A stretch of DNA of 36,481 nt, taken from NCBI GenBank assembly GCA_963517825.1, contig CAUQGB010000007.1, forward strand, positions 1 through 36,481, in the 5' to 3' direction. The DNA comes from Nanogingivalis sp963517825 (GTDB lineage: Bacteria; Patescibacteriota; Saccharimonadia; Saccharimonadales; Saccharimonadaceae). A model generated the notes under the pieces. It worked only from the letters and a program-made list of their open reading frames with translations. It was not told the origin of the DNA and made no database searches. Below are positions 17,227 through 25,200 of this stretch, in pieces. The stretch's first letter is position 1. The number at the start of each line of letters is the position of its first letter. The position numbers and the translations under genes were made by a program.

Positions 17227-17523
17227 TTATTTTTTATAAGTTTCGTTAACGTATTTTTGAAATTCTTGCATTTGTTCGAGCGAATAGGGTTTGGAATTTT
17301 CACTATTTATAATTAGCTCTCCATTGATAATTCCACGATTTCGAAGGTCAATTTCTAGTGAATTTGCTTTTATCGCGGCTGTTCCTATACTATCAAATGC
17401 ACCATCAATTTGCTTTTTGAGAGAATAAATTACGCTACATAAAATTAAAATAATTACAGTAAAAATAGTTGAAATTATTATAAGAAGTTTGTTATCTTTT
17501 AAAAAACAGCTCTTTTTTGACAT
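17227..17523 (-). CDS. Small membrane-anchored protein, 98 residues
   Basis: After a short basic start (MSKKSCFLKDNK) comes one hydrophobic helix (about residues 12-34, LLIIISTIFTVIILILC...). A polar tail of about 60 residues follows, with IDLRNRGIINGELIINS. The N-terminal charge suggests the tail faces outward. An AAAGGA site precedes the ATG and a terminator follows the stop. No family is recognised; it may be an anchored or pilin-like surface peptide, but nothing proves that. Confidence 0.6.
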   Translation of the reverse strand: MSKKSCFLKDNKLLIIISTIFTVIILILCSVIYSLKKQIDGAFDSIGTAAIKANSLEIDLRNRGIINGELIINSENSKPYSLEQMQEFQKYVNETYKK

Positions 17524-17565
17524 AAAATTCCTTTCAATTAAAATACTCGGACATATGAGTATTAG

Positions 17566-17709
17566 TTAGTCTACTGTTACATAGATTGTTTGATTTCGGG
17601 TGCCGTCGATCCAGACATTTTTAGTCTTATTGAATCTTGCTTCGTTTGATAAAATTCCCTCTATCATTACAACTCTATTTCCACCAGGTCGAGGTGTATT
17701 ACCCCCAAG
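17566..17709 (-). pseudogene. Short coding remnant or micro-gene upstream of the membrane protein
   Basis: An open stretch of 47 codons reads LGGNTPRPGGNRVV, then MIEGILSNEARFNKTKNV, then WIDGTRNQTIYVTVD and a TAA at 17566. Only the last 33 codons follow an ATG (17667). The text looks like real protein, with a beta-rich ending, but the reading frame upstream is closed by a stop. A weak stem-loop (AATACTC / GAGTATT, 17542-17563) follows it. It could be the C-terminal remnant of a longer exported protein. I do not recognise the family. Confidence 0.35.
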
Positions 17710-17782
17710 ATATAATTATATTAACATAAAGGCTTTAAGAAAACAAGATTTTTTCAGTAATTTTAAGCATAAATAGTTTGGT

Positions 17783-17811
17783 TTGAAATTCTCCGTAAAA
17801 TCTGATATAAT
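17783..17811 (+). promoter_or_regulatory. Leaderless promoter of the glycosyltransferase/ABC-F operon
   Basis: TTGAAA (17783-17788), exactly 17 bp, then TATAAT (17806-17811). The start codon is at 17819, only 7 nt after the -10, where transcription itself would begin. There is no ribosome-binding site. Confidence 0.75.
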
Positions 17812-17818
17812 CAAGCTT

Positions 17819-19129
17819 ATGAAAATTGCAATTGCTTCTGACTTATTTTGGCCAATGATTAACGGAATTTCGGTTTTTTCGAAAAACTTGGCTGAGCAAA
17901 TGAAAGCACGCGGACACGAAGTTGTTGTTTTTGCGCCAAGCCAAACTGGTGATTATTATGTTGAAGAAGTTGATGGCTACCGTGTGGTTCGTTTAAGCTC
18001 AACTAACTTCCCTTTCTATCCAAATCAAACTGAAACTTTGCCCGAGCCTCGCAAAATTGCTGGTGGCCGAATTACTGTGCCACGAATTTATCTTCATAAT
18101 GGCTATCGACTTTCTCTTCTTCCGATCCGTGAAATTCGCAAATTCTGTAAAGAAAATAATTTTATGCCAGATGTTTCACACATTCAATTACAACTTTTTG
18201 TCGGTCAAGCAATGATTGATTTTTCGCGAAGACACAATATTCCTGTTGTGATTACAAATCATTCCAGCCCTGAAAATCTCTTTGATAACTTAAAAATGCT
18301 CGCCCCACTCTCGCCAATTATTAACCGTACGGTTTTGCTTTACACTAAACGTTTTGCACTCCAAGCGGACTACGCCACAATGCCAACTCAGCAAGCAATT
18401 GAAAGGCATTTTCGAAATCCAGAAAAAGCCAAAATGCCAATCAAGGCTGTTTCGAACGGTATTGATCTAAGCAGATTCACTCCTGAAAAACCGCCAAAAG
18501 AATTTTTTGAAAAATTTGATTTGCCGCAAAATTTACCAATCGTAATGAATATTGGTCGCGTTGATGCCGAAAAACATATTTCAACCTTGATTTTGGCATT
18601 TAATGAAGTATTAAAAAATAACAAAAAAGCTCAGCTCGTGATTGTTGGTGATGGAACTGATCGTCCGAATCTTGAGAATTTGGTTTATAAACTGGGAATT
18701 TCGAAAAATGTTCGTTTTATGGGTACGCAACTTGGCGAGGATTTAGTGAATTTCCACCGAGCCGCAACCGTTTTTGTTTCTGCCAGCCCAACCGAAACTC
18801 AAGGGATCGTATTTTTAGAGGCAGCCGCTTGTGGTAAGCCGGTTATTGGTGTTGATGTTGGCGCGGTTAAAGAAATCTGCCAAGATGGCATAAACGGTTT
18901 TTTGTGCGAAACCGATAATGTTGAACAAATCTCTGAAAGTATTTCGAAAATTTTAGACGATAAAAAACTTGCATCTAAATTTTCGAAAAATGGCCTGGAA
19001 ATTATTAAGCATCACGATTTGAATTTTACCATTTCAAAGTTTGAAGAAATTTATAATTTTGTGATTGAAAAGAAAAAGAATGAACCGCGAAATTGGATCG
19101 ATAAATTTTCGCAAAAGTTAAAGAAGTAG
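17819..19129 (+). CDS. GT4-family glycosyltransferase
   Basis: The 436-residue protein has two Rossmann domains of the GT-B fold. Seen are the N-terminal MKIAIASDLFWPMINGISVF, the hinge region NGIDLSRFTPE, the donor domain IGRVDAEKHISTLILAF and the GT4 signature ETQGIVFLEAAACGKPVIG with its E-x7-E pair. Relatives add a sugar to diacylglycerol or phosphatidylinositol in the membrane. That would fit a cell that modifies lipids it takes from elsewhere, but the acceptor cannot be read here. I start at 17819, directly behind the -10 box; an upstream in-frame ATG (17783) falls inside the promoter. The ABC-F gene follows after 1 bp. Confidence 0.9.
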   Translation: MKIAIASDLFWPMINGISVFSKNLAEQMKARGHEVVVFAPSQTGDYYVEEVDGYRVVRLSSTNFPFYPNQTETLPEPRKIAGGRITVPRIYLHNGYRLSLLPIREIRKFCKENNFMPDVSHIQLQLFVGQAMIDFSRRHNIPVVITNHSSPENLFDNLKMLAPLSPIINRTVLLYTKRFALQADYATMPTQQAIERHFRNPEKAKMPIKAVSNGIDLSRFTPEKPPKEFFEKFDLPQNLPIVMNIGRVDAEKHISTLILAFNEVLKNNKKAQLVIVGDGTDRPNLENLVYKLGISKNVRFMGTQLGEDLVNFHRAATVFVSASPTETQGIVFLEAAACGKPVIGVDVGAVKEICQDGINGFLCETDNVEQISESISKILDDKKLASKFSKNGLEIIKHHDLNFTISKFEEIYNFVIEKKKNEPRNWIDKFSQKLKK

Positions 19130-19130
19130 T

Positions 19131-20825
19131 ATGATTCTCGGTGTTCAAATTACGGAAAAATCTTTTGGCGACAAAAAACTTCTTGAAAATATTAAATTTA
19201 GCATTAATGAAGGTGAAAAAGTTGGCTTAATTGGGAGAAATGGGATTGGAAAATCCACACTTTTTGGTATTTTGCTTGGTCGTGACCAAGATTTTTCGGG
19301 CGAAGTGATTTTTCGAAAAGGTTCAGTCATTGCCAGCACGCAACAGGAATATTCCGGTGTTGGTGAACAAACTGTGCTTGATTTCATCTTGAATGATCTG
19401 CCGGAATATGCTCGTCTTTCGAAACTTTTGCGTGAGCTTCCTGAAAAAATGGGCGAAAACATGGTACTGATCGAAAAATATACTGATGCACTAAATCGAT
19501 TTCAAGAGAAAAATTTTCATTTTATTGAAGATAAAATTAAAGCTGAACTTCGTGATTTTGGCCTCAGCGGTTTTGAGGATCGCCAAATGAAAACACTTTC
19601 GGGTGGCCAGAAGCGCTTGGTCGATACAATTAAAATTATTCATTCAAAAGCTGATTTGGCGCTTGTTGATGAGCCGACTAACTTTATGGATTCCTATGCA
19701 AAGAATCGTTTTTTAAACTGGATGAAAAATTCTAATGAAGCGGTTTTAGTAATTACGCACGACCGTGATGTGCTTTCGAAAGTTGATAGGATTATTGAAA
19801 TTCGTGACGGTAAGACTTATATTTTTAAAGGAAATTATGATGATTATTTGCGGGCGAATATGTTTTCTACTACTAATCAAATTCAGGATTTTGAAAGTGT
19901 TCAGCGGCGAATTGCAAATTTAAAAGATAAAGTTCGTGAATATCAACGAATGAAGGAAAAGGCTCGCGATCCGAGTACAATCCAACGGTTTAAACGGCTC
20001 GAAAATAAATCACGCGAAGAGCTTGCAGATTTGGAGATGATTGAAAAACCAAGTTTTTGGATTGATCAAGAAAATGTTGAAAATCTTGATTTTAAGGCGG
20101 CAAAATCTTATCAAAAATTTAAGGCTAAAAATGTTAAAATTGGTATTAAAAATGAAGAAACGCGTTCGGTGCGAAGTTTGGTGCGGGCAGAAAATCTTGC
20201 GCTCGGCTATGGTTCGCTTGAAGACGCGCTTGAAAATAAAAATGGTGCAAAAATTCTTTTTGAAAATGTAAATTTTGATTTAAAAGTTGGTGGTATTTTG
20301 GAAATTTTTGGCCGAAATGGTGTTGGAAAAACCAGCTTAATTAAAACGATTTTTGGCGCAGAAAATGAAAAAGCGGAAATCTACGACGGTAAGATTTTTC
20401 TTGACGAAACCGCAAGAATTGGAATTTATAGCCAAGAAATTGGTTCTGAGTTTTTTGAGATGAATCTAAAAGATGCAATTGAAAAAATCTACCTTGATCA
20501 AAATATTTCAATCACGGAGGAAAAAATTTATCGAATTTTACATCAATATCTCTTTTCTACTGAAGATTTCGAAACGCCTATTAGTGAACTTTCTGGCGGG
20601 CAGAAGGCAAGATTTCAGCTGATTAGAATGCTTTCAGATGAGCCGCAGATTTTGATTCTAGATGAGCCGACCTCGCATTTAGACCTACCGAGTATTGAAG
20701 AGCTTGAACGAGCTTTAAAGAATTACTCGGGTGCGATTATTTTTGTGAGTCATGATGATTATTTTCGAAAAGCAATGAAATCTACCGAAAAGGATTTTCA
20801 AACTGTAGAAATTCGTGGAAATTAA
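19131..20825 (+). CDS. ABC-F family ATPase (translation factor type)
   Basis: Two nucleotide-binding domains lie in one 564-residue chain without membrane segments. The first has GRNGIGKST, LSGGQKRLVD and VDEPTNFMD; the second has GRNGVGKTS, LSGGQKARFQ and LDEPTSHLD. Between them (about residues 235-310) is a charged helical linker (YQRMKEKARDPSTIQRFKR), the part that ABC-F proteins push into the ribosomal P-site region. The protein is soluble and should act on the ribosome, either as an EttA/YfmR-like elongation helper or as a ribosome-protection factor against antibiotics. A terminator follows at 20930. Confidence 0.9.
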   Translation: MILGVQITEKSFGDKKLLENIKFSINEGEKVGLIGRNGIGKSTLFGILLGRDQDFSGEVIFRKGSVIASTQQEYSGVGEQTVLDFILNDLPEYARLSKLLRELPEKMGENMVLIEKYTDALNRFQEKNFHFIEDKIKAELRDFGLSGFEDRQMKTLSGGQKRLVDTIKIIHSKADLALVDEPTNFMDSYAKNRFLNWMKNSNEAVLVITHDRDVLSKVDRIIEIRDGKTYIFKGNYDDYLRANMFSTTNQIQDFESVQRRIANLKDKVREYQRMKEKARDPSTIQRFKRLENKSREELADLEMIEKPSFWIDQENVENLDFKAAKSYQKFKAKNVKIGIKNEETRSVRSLVRAENLALGYGSLEDALENKNGAKILFENVNFDLKVGGILEIFGRNGVGKTSLIKTIFGAENEKAEIYDGKIFLDETARIGIYSQEIGSEFFEMNLKDAIEKIYLDQNISITEEKIYRILHQYLFSTEDFETPISELSGGQKARFQLIRMLSDEPQILILDEPTSHLDLPSIEELERALKNYSGAIIFVSHDDYFRKAMKSTEKDFQTVEIRGN

Positions 20826-20929
20826 AAGTAGAAATAGTTCTTGCTTTATATTACGCTTTCTGAAAAATCTGCTGAATCTCTTCTACTTTATAATGGTATG
20901 AATTTTTCATCGAATATTAAAAATAAAAA

Positions 20930-20963
20930 GTAGCGAAAGTTCAATCCTTCGCTACAATTTTTT
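20930..20963 (+). terminator. Terminator between ABC-F and glutaredoxin genes
   Basis: Stem GTAGCGAA (20930-20937) / TTCGCTAC (20948-20955) is followed by AATTTTTTTC on the plus strand. On the minus strand the A-rich left flank gives a T-rich tail, so it may serve the convergent glutaredoxin gene as well. Confidence 0.75.
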
Positions 20964-20967
20964 TCAG

Positions 20968-21219
20968 TTAAAATCGTTTAATATCAAGTAATTTCGAAAG
21001 CTTTGCGCGATCAAAACCGAGTACAATTTCGCCACTTATATCTGTTACTGGCACACCACGGAATTCCCCGCCCATTTTTGCAAGGAGCTCATCGCGAGCT
21101 TCAGCATCTTCTTCGATATCTTTAGCCTCAAAATTAATACCATTATGTTCAAGCCAATCTTTTTCGGCAGAACAAAATCCACACCAGCTTGTTGAGTAAA
21201 CAATAACTTTTTTATCCAT
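20968..21219 (-). CDS. Glutaredoxin-like thiol oxidoreductase
   Basis: At 83 residues it is the size of a glutaredoxin. The start VIVYSTSWCGFCSAEKDWLE carries the redox pair as CGFC, near residue 13. The loop GVPVTDI supplies the cis-proline that closes the active site, and GFDRAKLSKLL matches the glutathione-side helix. It should reduce disulphides in the cytoplasm; CGFC rather than CPYC makes a NrdH- or mycoredoxin-like role possible. It is a single gene with its own promoter: an extended -10 (TGCTAAACT, 21226-21234) lies 6 nt before the ATG. Confidence 0.85.
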   Translation of the reverse strand: MDKKVIVYSTSWCGFCSAEKDWLEHNGINFEAKDIEEDAEARDELLAKMGGEFRGVPVTDISGEIVLGFDRAKLSKLLDIKRF

Positions 21220-21225
21220 AATAAT

Positions 21226-21234
21226 AGTTTAGCA
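21226..21234 (-). promoter_or_regulatory. Extended -10 of the glutaredoxin gene, leaderless
   Basis: TGC followed by TAAACT on the minus strand, with 6 nt between the box and the ATG at 21219. No good -35 and no ribosome-binding site are seen. Confidence 0.5.
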
Positions 21235-21270
21235 TAAAAAGCTTAAAAAATCATTAAAATTTACAAAATA

Positions 21271-21468
21271 TTAAATTTTCTTGGTCAAATACCATCCGCC
21301 GTCCAAATCTTGATAGGCTTTTAATTCGAGCGAAAAATCCAGAGCCATTAAATATTCTGCAGCTCGTTCGGCTTCAAGTTTTGAGGGGTACCGTTTCTTT
21401 TTCGAACTCGAAAGTTGCATTTCAAAACGTTCAAACTTAACTTTTTTCTTGTTATTTTTGCGCGGCAT
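21271..21468 (-). CDS. Small basic protein, 65 residues
   Basis: The start is very basic (MPRKNNKKKVKFERFEMQ). A compact segment follows, KRYPSKLEAERAAEYLM, and ends in LDGGWYLTKKI. It overlaps the end of dusB by 17 bp, so it is co-transcribed and probably translationally coupled. Length and charge would suit a nucleic-acid- or ribosome-associated peptide, but I recognise no family. Confidence 0.65.
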   Translation of the reverse strand: MPRKNNKKKVKFERFEMQLSSSKKKRYPSKLEAERAAEYLMALDFSLELKAYQDLDGGWYLTKKI

Positions 21469-22462
21469 TTCGAAAATCTTTCAAAATTTCGCGAACTTCA
21501 TCAACAGTTTTAGTTTCCATCAATTTAGCACGCAAATCACTAGCGCCAGCAAATTCACGAACATAAATTTTAAAGAAACGTTTCAATGGTTCAAAACGGC
21601 GTTTTTCAAGCTCGCGAGAACATTTTTCGAACAAATCAAGTTGAAACTCAAGCAGATCTAAATAATCACTTGAGGTTCGAGCGGTTTCTGGTGGATTTTT
21701 TTCGAAACAAAATAGGTTTTCGAAAATGCCCCGACCAATCATAATTCCATCAATTTTTGGATATTTTCGCCAAAGTTCAAGCCCTTGCGCGCGAGATTTT
21801 ATGTCGCCGTTAATTTGAATTAAAGTGTTTGGCGCAATTTCGTCACGCAATTTGAGGATTTCGGGAATTAGTTCAAAATGCGCTGGAACTTTACTCATTT
21901 CTTTTTTTGTTCGTAAGTGAATAGTTAAAACTTCGATTTTTTGTTCAAGCAAGAATTTTAGCCAGTCGCGCCATTCTTCTACCCTCGAGAAGCCGAGGCG
22001 TGTTTTAACTGAGACTGGCAAACCGCCTGCTTTCGCGCTTTCGATAATTTCTTTGGCGAGATCTGGATTTCGAATCAAATCACTACCGCCACCACTTTTA
22101 ATAACAGCCTTATCTGGGCAACCCATATTAATATCAATCGCTTGATATCCAAGCTCTGGCAATTTTTCACACATAAATTTAATGTCGGCCGGTCGCGAAC
22201 CCCAAATTTGCGCAATAATTGGCTGCTCATCAGGCGTAAAAGTTAAGCGGCCGCGTGTGCTATGAATTCCTTTTGGGCTAGCAAAGCTTGAAGAATTAGT
22301 GAATTCGGTATAAAAAATATCAGGTCGTGCCGCTTTCGAAACTACGTGTCGAAAAACTACATCGGTTACAGCTTCCATTGGCGCTAATGAGAAAAACGGT
22401 AATTTTTGACCATTTTCTTCGCCAGTTGATTCAATAATTTTATTCCAAAATTCACTTTTCAT
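21452..22462 (-). CDS. dus: tRNA-dihydrouridine synthase
   Basis: This FMN-dependent enzyme reduces uridines in tRNA to dihydrouridine. The 336-residue protein shows the flavin barrel start LAPMEAVTDVVFR and the signature INMGCPDKAVIKSGGGSDL with the catalytic Cys. SVKTRLGF, HLRTKKEM and the phosphate-binding end INGDIKS / IMIGRGIFENL follow. The C-terminal helical domain (about 250-336) that contacts tRNA is present. Which Dus subfamily it belongs to cannot be decided by eye. It starts 7 nt behind a -10 box and overlaps the following small basic gene. Confidence 0.9.
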   Translation of the reverse strand: MKSEFWNKIIESTGEENGQKLPFFSLAPMEAVTDVVFRHVVSKAARPDIFYTEFTNSSSFASPKGIHSTRGRLTFTPDEQPIIAQIWGSRPADIKFMCEKLPELGYQAIDINMGCPDKAVIKSGGGSDLIRNPDLAKEIIESAKAGGLPVSVKTRLGFSRVEEWRDWLKFLLEQKIEVLTIHLRTKKEMSKVPAHFELIPEILKLRDEIAPNTLIQINGDIKSRAQGLELWRKYPKIDGIMIGRGIFENLFCFEKNPPETARTSSDYLDLLEFQLDLFEKCSRELEKRRFEPLKRFFKIYVREFAGASDLRAKLMETKTVDEVREILKDFRNAAQK

Positions 22463-22469
22463 AGATAAT

Positions 22470-22518
22470 AGTATAACACAAAAACCAACTTTCGAAAACT
22501 TAAAAAATATGATATAAT
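22470..22518. promoter_or_regulatory. Back-to-back leaderless promoters of dus and the PerM-type gene
   Basis: Minus strand: TATACT (22470-22475), 7 nt before the dus ATG. Plus strand: TATAAT (22513-22518), 7 nt before the ATG at 22526. Both -35 regions fall on one TTTCGAAA-containing stretch (22489-22497), so the two genes share a 63-bp gap and probably compete or are co-regulated. No ribosome-binding sites are present. Confidence 0.6.
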
Positions 22519-22525
22519 TATTTTT

Positions 22526-23662
22526 ATGAAAGTTAAAATTGAAATCGATACAAAAACACTAATTCGCTTTTGGCTGGTGATTTTTGGTTTTATTATTTTT
22601 GCAGGATTAATTTGGGTTGCAAAAGACGTTCTGATCATGATAATAATTGCGGCCTTTTTGGCTCTTGCCCTAAATGATCCAGTGGCGAGAATTACGAAAA
22701 TTCTACCCGGTTCAAATAAAAACCGCGTGGCGGCGACTGCAGTCGCATATCTTACGATTGTGCTAATTTTTGGCGCGTTGATTTCGCTTCTCACACCAAT
22801 CATCGCTGACCAAGTGAAACATTTTTCGAAAGATTTGCCTCAAATTGTTAAAAATTATACCGGTGAGGAATCTGGATTCCGCAGATTTATTGTTGAAAAC
22901 CATCTTGAAGGAATGATTTCGCAAGCAGTCGATTCAATTACGCGATCAATTAATTCTTCAGTTTCTAAACTTGGCGATTTATTCTTTGGAAGTATTGCTT
23001 CTATCGTTGGTTGGTTAATTTCACTATTTATGATTCTTGCGATGGCATTTCTAATGCTTGTTGAGGGTCCCGGACTGATTGACAAAATTTTTAAAGTTTT
23101 TTATACCGATAAAATGCTCGAGAAAGATCACCGCAGAATTCTTTCGCGAATGTATGGAACTGTTTCGAGCTATGTTTCAAGTATCGTTACAATCTGTTCA
23201 ATTAGCGCTACTTGTGGCTCAATTGCGACAGCTATTTTATCATTAATTTTTGGTTTTCCAATTTCCTTAGTTGCACCAATTGCAGTTTTACTCTTTATCT
23301 TTGGCATGATTCCAATGGTTGGTGCTACAATCGCAGGATTGCTTTCTGCGGTGATTTTGGGGTTAAATGTTCCAACGGCTGGGCTATTCTTCCTGATCTA
23401 CTTCTTAATTTACCAACAGATTGAAAATAATGTAATTTCACCAATGATTCAGGCGCGAAATAATCAGCTTTCAGCGTTAATTATCTTTATAGCATTAACA
23501 GTTGGTGTTTATGCATTTGGTTTGCTCGGAGCATTGCTCGCAATTCCTTTGGCAGCTTGTATAAAAATTCTCATTCAAGAGCAGCTAACGTTTCGAAAGC
23601 GCCGAACGCGTGAAGAAAACTCTGAAAAATTTGTCGAACTTCTCAAAAAAATCAGCAACTAA
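22526..23662 (+). CDS. AI-2E/PerM-family membrane transporter
   Basis: The 378-residue protein has the layout of the family: two N-terminal membrane helices (IFAGLIWVAKDVLIMIIIAA) and a third, then an amphipathic middle region (about 90-140). Four or five further helices follow, including the conserved FGMIPMVGATIAGLL and YQQIENNVISPMIQARN. The C-terminus is a basic tail. Members export small molecules or act as sodium/proton antiporters; the substrate here is open. A bidirectional terminator follows the stop. Confidence 0.88.
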   Translation: MKVKIEIDTKTLIRFWLVIFGFIIFAGLIWVAKDVLIMIIIAAFLALALNDPVARITKILPGSNKNRVAATAVAYLTIVLIFGALISLLTPIIADQVKHFSKDLPQIVKNYTGEESGFRRFIVENHLEGMISQAVDSITRSINSSVSKLGDLFFGSIASIVGWLISLFMILAMAFLMLVEGPGLIDKIFKVFYTDKMLEKDHRRILSRMYGTVSSYVSSIVTICSISATCGSIATAILSLIFGFPISLVAPIAVLLFIFGMIPMVGATIAGLLSAVILGLNVPTAGLFFLIYFLIYQQIENNVISPMIQARNNQLSALIIFIALTVGVYAFGLLGALLAIPLAACIKILIQEQLTFRKRRTREENSEKFVELLKKISN

Positions 23663-23664
23663 AA

Positions 23665-23700
23665 AATAAAATCAGCCTTCGAAAGTTGGCTGATTTTATT
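23665..23700. terminator. Bidirectional terminator between the PerM-type gene and cysS
   Basis: A perfect 13-bp stem (AATAAAATCAGCC / GGCTGATTTTATT) with a 10-nt loop containing TTCGAAA lies between two convergent genes. It has A-rich and T-rich flanks on both sides. Confidence 0.8.
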
Positions 23701-23705
23701 TGATT

Positions 23706-25106
23706 TTATCGATATTCCCAAAAACTTTTCTTTGGTGTGTCGCGCAGAACAATATTTTTCGAAAGCAGTTCGTCACGAATTTCATCACTTTTTGCCCAGT
23801 CTTTTTCGGCTCGGGCAGCATTTCTTTCGATAATTTTTTTCTTTATTTCTTCTGGAATATCAGGAGTTGAACCAAGCAGATTTAAGCCTAAAAGATCATC
23901 AATAAATTCCAAAAGTTCTTGAAGATTATGGTGGTTAAGTTTTTCTGGGTTTGCTTTTAAAATTTCACCAAAAATTTCATCAATTTTTGCAAGCGCTTTT
24001 GGTGTATCGAGGTTATCGTTAATTTGCTCAAGAATTATTTGTTTGCTTGCAAGGCTTGGAATTTCGCCTTTGCTTCCTTCAATTTGCCAGCGCAAGTTTG
24101 CAATATTTTGCCAGTTTTTAAGCCTATTTTGTGCAGCTTTTAGACTTTCGAAGCTAAAATTACTTTCCGTTTGATACTGGCTTTGTAGAACAAACATTTT
24201 GAAGTCTAATGGAGAAAAACCCCGTATTTGAAGGTCGTTTAAGCTAAACCCATTTTGTAGTGATTTTGAAATTTTTCGGCCTTCACTGGTCATGTGGTTG
24301 CAATGGAGCCAGTAGTTAGCGAATTTTTTACCTGTAAAACTTTCGCTTTGCGCAATTTCATCTGTATGATGAACTGGGATGTGGTCAATTCCACCGGTAT
24401 GGATATCAATTGTTTGACCTAAAGTGTTAATTGCAATTGCTGAGCATTCTAAATGCCAACCAGGAAAACCCATTCGACCACGAAATTCCCATTCCATATC
24501 ACGCTTTTGATCTTTTGGTGACCATTTCCAGAGCGCAAAATCACTTAAATTACGCTTTTCGGGGTTAAAGTTAACACGAGCGCCCGCTTTTAGATTCGCT
24601 AAATCAAGATGCGCGAAATCAGCATACTTAGGAAACTTGCTTGTATCGAAATAAATTCCGTCGCTCGTTTCGTATGTGAAGCCCTTTTTCGAAAGATCTT
24701 CAATAATAGCAATTTGCTCAGGGATAAAATCTGTCGCTTTCGAAAGATGATCCGGTTGGATTAAATTAAGATCATGTATTCCGCGTAAGAATTCTTCTGT
24801 ATAAAATTCTGCAATTTTCCAAGCTGTTTTCCCTTCGCGGCGTGCTCCTTTTTCGAGCTTGTCTTCACCTTCGTCTTCATCGCTAACCAGATGACCAACA
24901 TCAGTAATGTTCATTGTGCGAGTAACATTATAGCCGTTTAAGCGTAAGGTTCGAATTAAAATATCCCAATAAATAAACGCAACCCAATTACCGATGTGGG
25001 GTGTAGCGTAAACAGTTGGTCCGCAGGTGTAAATTTTAACATTTTGTGAATCAATTGGCTGGAAGTCTTCTATTTTTCGATCAGGAGTGTTGTAGAATTT
25101 TAGCAT
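23706..25106 (-). CDS. cysS: Cysteinyl-tRNA synthetase
   Basis: This class I synthetase charges tRNA-Cys. The 466-residue protein shows the zinc and adenylate region YTCGPTVYATPHIGN (HIGH-like motif HIGN). Further on are the strongly conserved GWHLECSAIA and DIHTGGIDHIPVHHTDEIAQ with zinc ligands, then HMTSEGRKISKSLQNG (KMSKS-like). The C-terminal anticodon-binding helices end in KSFWEYR. Length is normal. The gene is transcribed alone from a -10 box 9 nt before the ATG. Confidence 0.97.
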   Translation of the reverse strand: MLKFYNTPDRKIEDFQPIDSQNVKIYTCGPTVYATPHIGNWVAFIYWDILIRTLRLNGYNVTRTMNITDVGHLVSDEDEGEDKLEKGARREGKTAWKIAEFYTEEFLRGIHDLNLIQPDHLSKATDFIPEQIAIIEDLSKKGFTYETSDGIYFDTSKFPKYADFAHLDLANLKAGARVNFNPEKRNLSDFALWKWSPKDQKRDMEWEFRGRMGFPGWHLECSAIAINTLGQTIDIHTGGIDHIPVHHTDEIAQSESFTGKKFANYWLHCNHMTSEGRKISKSLQNGFSLNDLQIRGFSPLDFKMFVLQSQYQTESNFSFESLKAAQNRLKNWQNIANLRWQIEGSKGEIPSLASKQIILEQINDNLDTPKALAKIDEIFGEILKANPEKLNHHNLQELLEFIDDLLGLNLLGSTPDIPEEIKKKIIERNAARAEKDWAKSDEIRDELLSKNIVLRDTPKKSFWEYR

Positions 25107-25115
25107 AATAGATAT

Positions 25116-25121
25116 ATTATA
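25116..25121 (-). promoter_or_regulatory. -10 box of cysS
   Basis: TATAAT on the minus strand, 9 nt before the cysS ATG, implies a leader of only 2-3 nt. The -35 (TGGAAA, 25139-25144) is weak. The rplA terminator lies just upstream. Confidence 0.5.
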
Positions 25122-25156
25122 TCACAGCATAAAGATTCTTTCCATTTTATATAAAA

Positions 25157-25183
25157 AAGAACCTGCCAGTTTGGCAGATTCTT
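25157..25183 (-). terminator. Terminator after rplA
   Basis: A 12-bp stem with one mismatch (AAGAATCTGCCA / TGGCAGGTTCTT on the minus strand) and a 3-nt loop is followed by TTTTTTAT, 17 bp after the rplA stop. Confidence 0.8.
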
Positions 25184-25200
25184 TGTGTTTGCTACTAAAA